From NCBI GenBank assembly GCA_002167605.1, contig NHCT01000063.1, positions 2,044 to 8,563 on the forward strand: a stretch of DNA of 6,520 nt, given 5' to 3'. Position 1 is the first letter of the stretch; the number at the start of each line of letters is the position of its first letter. Position numbers and translations under genes: made by a program. Below the pieces are notes generated by a model that ran no database searches, was not told the DNA's origin, and saw nothing but the letters and a program-made list of their open reading frames with translations. This document shows positions 5,718 through 6,520 of this stretch, piece by piece. This DNA comes from Verrucomicrobia bacterium TMED40 (lineage in GTDB: Bacteria; Verrucomicrobiota; Verrucomicrobiia; Opitutales; Seribacteraceae).

Positions 5718-5796
5718 GGTATTGACTTGTTCGTGTGCTGGAATTATCGAATCCTACGGGTAGAAAGTGGAAAGATCAAGGATTTGTTGAACGGGC
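5718..5796. other. 79-bp intergenic gap between two co-directional minus-strand genes
   Basis: The gap holds the candidate promoter and the in-frame TAG that closes off upstream starts for the giant gene. I see no strong hairpin followed by a T-run that would terminate the upstream gene, so co-transcription remains possible. Confidence 0.6.
5751..5779 (-). promoter_or_regulatory. Candidate sigma-70-type promoter for the giant surface-protein gene
   Basis: On the minus strand TTGATC (5779-5774) and TAGGAT (5756-5751) are separated by exactly 17 bases. Each matches 4 of 6 consensus positions. Transcription would begin near 5744, leaving a leader of roughly 27 nt before the ATG. The match is modest and could be chance. 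No clear Shine-Dalgarno sequence precedes the ATG; the bases before it read GTCAATACC. Confidence 0.3.
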
Positions 5797-6520
5797 TTAC
5801 TCGGCGATCAAGTAGAGGGTGAAGGCGGATCCGGCGCCGTAGTCGTTGCTTGCCTGCAGGGTCACTTCATGGGAACCCGGGGAAGCGGGGAGAGCCCCGC
5901 CGATCACTCCGAGGGCGGAGTTGAGGCTGAGCCCGTTGGGTAAGCCGGTGGCCGAATAACTGGTGGCGGGATCGAGCGAGCGGATCGTGAAGGAGAGCGT
6001 CTGCCCGGCGGGTCCGGAAATCAAATACAGGGAACGCACGAAGGCGGCGTCGGCCAGACCCGAGGGGGCGACCCCGAGCACTTCGGGCGGACGAGAAAGT
6101 TCTCGGGCGGTCAGGGAATTGGTGGCCCAGCCGGCGACCATGGAATAGGCCACCGAGCCCACCGAACGGTCGGGGCTGAGGTGTTGAAAGCCAAGGGTTC
6201 CGTCATTGAACCAAATCTTCAGGCGCACGTCGTTGCGGGTGAACACGGAGGAGGGCAGGGCACGCATGTTGGCCAGCGAGACATCTCCGAGGGCGAGCGA
6301 ATAGCGTCCGTCAGTGAGTGAGACGGTCACCGCTCCGGTGGGTTCGGCCCCGTTGCCCCCGGTCCCGTCATTGGTCCAGAGCACGGTGCCGTTGGCTTCG
6401 GTGAAGGCGAACTTGAAGAGTCCGTTCCCGGAGAAGGGGGAGCCGTTGACCGCCACCAGCCCCGCATAGTTCATGCGTTGGGGAACGTGGGGGTCGGGCA
6501 GGGGCAGGCTGGTCCGGTCG
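5797..6520 (-). CDS. Secreted/surface protein with C-terminal putative-Ig (He_PIG-like) domain, N-terminus missing
   Basis: The frame is open to the right edge, so the ATG at 6472-6474 is probably internal and the signal peptide lies outside. The stop is TAA at 5797-5799, leaving about 240 visible residues. The first part has an N-Y-A-G-L-V-A-V-N-G...G-L-F-K-F-A-F pattern, then W-T-N-D-G-T, a V-S-L-T-D-G-R-Y-S-L-A-L-G-D strand pair, R-L-K-I-W-F-N-D-G and S-V-A-Y-S-M-V-A. I recall this set from the N-terminal region of secreted proteins in Verrucomicrobiota, where no function is established. The last ~78 residues (nt 5800-6033) fit a putative-Ig domain: a Y-S-A-T-G-L-P-N-G-L-S-L-N-S turn, G-V-I-G-G, then H-E-V-T-L-Q-A-S-N-D-Y-G-A-G-S-A. 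The gene is GC-rich (40/60 bases G or C at 6001-6060). It lies 79 bases upstream of the giant gene on the same strand, so read-through into it is possible. A structural or adhesive surface role is inference. Confidence 0.75.
   Translation of the reverse strand, partial: DRTSLPLPDPHVPQRMNYAGLVAVNGSPFSGNGLFKFAFTEANGTVLWTNDGTGGNGAEPTGAVTVSLTDGRYSLALGDVSLANMRALPSSVFTRNDVRLKIWFNDGTLGFQHLSPDRSVGSVAYSMVAGWATNSLTARELSRPPEVLGVAPSGLADAAFVRSLYLISGPAGQTLSFTIRSLDPATSYSATGLPNGLSLNSALGVIGGALPASPGSHEVTLQASNDYGAGSAFTLYLIAE

Noticed and set aside
5741..5755. GGA...TCC inverted repeat in the intergenic gap as a terminator
   Set aside because: The stem has an internal mismatch and a wobble, is only a few pairs long, and is not followed by a T-run.

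Overview
The window looks like chromosomal DNA from a Verrucomicrobiota bacterium, most likely a marine member of class Opitutae. This rests on protein architecture recalled from that group, not on a search: cadherin-like domains alternating with D-x-D-G-D-G (thrombospondin type 3-like) calcium-binding repeats, DUF4214-like units, a degenerate DNW-type domain, a tryptophan-rich C-terminal module, and a neighbour with an NYxG...FKFAF secreted-protein N-terminal region. No marker gene is present, so the assignment is moderate.

Layout. Positions 1-486 (+) hold the C-terminal part of a sugar-phosphate nucleotidyltransferase-like enzyme, cut by the left edge. Positions 480-5717 (-) hold one intact gene for a 1745-residue secreted, multidomain, probably surface-exposed protein. 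The two genes converge and overlap by 7 bases at their stop codons. A 79-base gap (5718-5796) carries a candidate promoter. Positions 5797-6520 (-) hold the C-terminal part of a second secreted or surface protein with a putative-Ig (He_PIG-like) domain, cut by the right edge.

The giant protein reads, from its N-terminus: signal peptide, calcium-repeat cluster, cadherin-like 1, calcium-repeat cluster, cadherin-like 2, linker, DUF4214-like unit A, linker, a ~240-residue AT-rich beta-type region with a DNW motif, then three more linker/DUF4214 modules (B, C, D), cadherin-like 3, a long calcium-repeat cluster, an unassigned segment, a fibronectin-III-like domain and the Trp-rich module. It is probably a calcium-stiffened adhesin or cell-surface/extracellular matrix protein. 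The actual ligand cannot be seen.

The most interesting signal is an array of N-glycosylation sequons of the extended bacterial type D/E-x-N-x-S/T. By hand tally, 25 of 37 N-x-S/T sites have an acidic residue at -2, including all 14 in the linkers, against roughly 11 of 87 other asparagines. This suggests, but does not prove, that the linkers are acceptor sites for a PglB-like oligosaccharyltransferase. The repeats also show a mosaic history of duplication and recombination.
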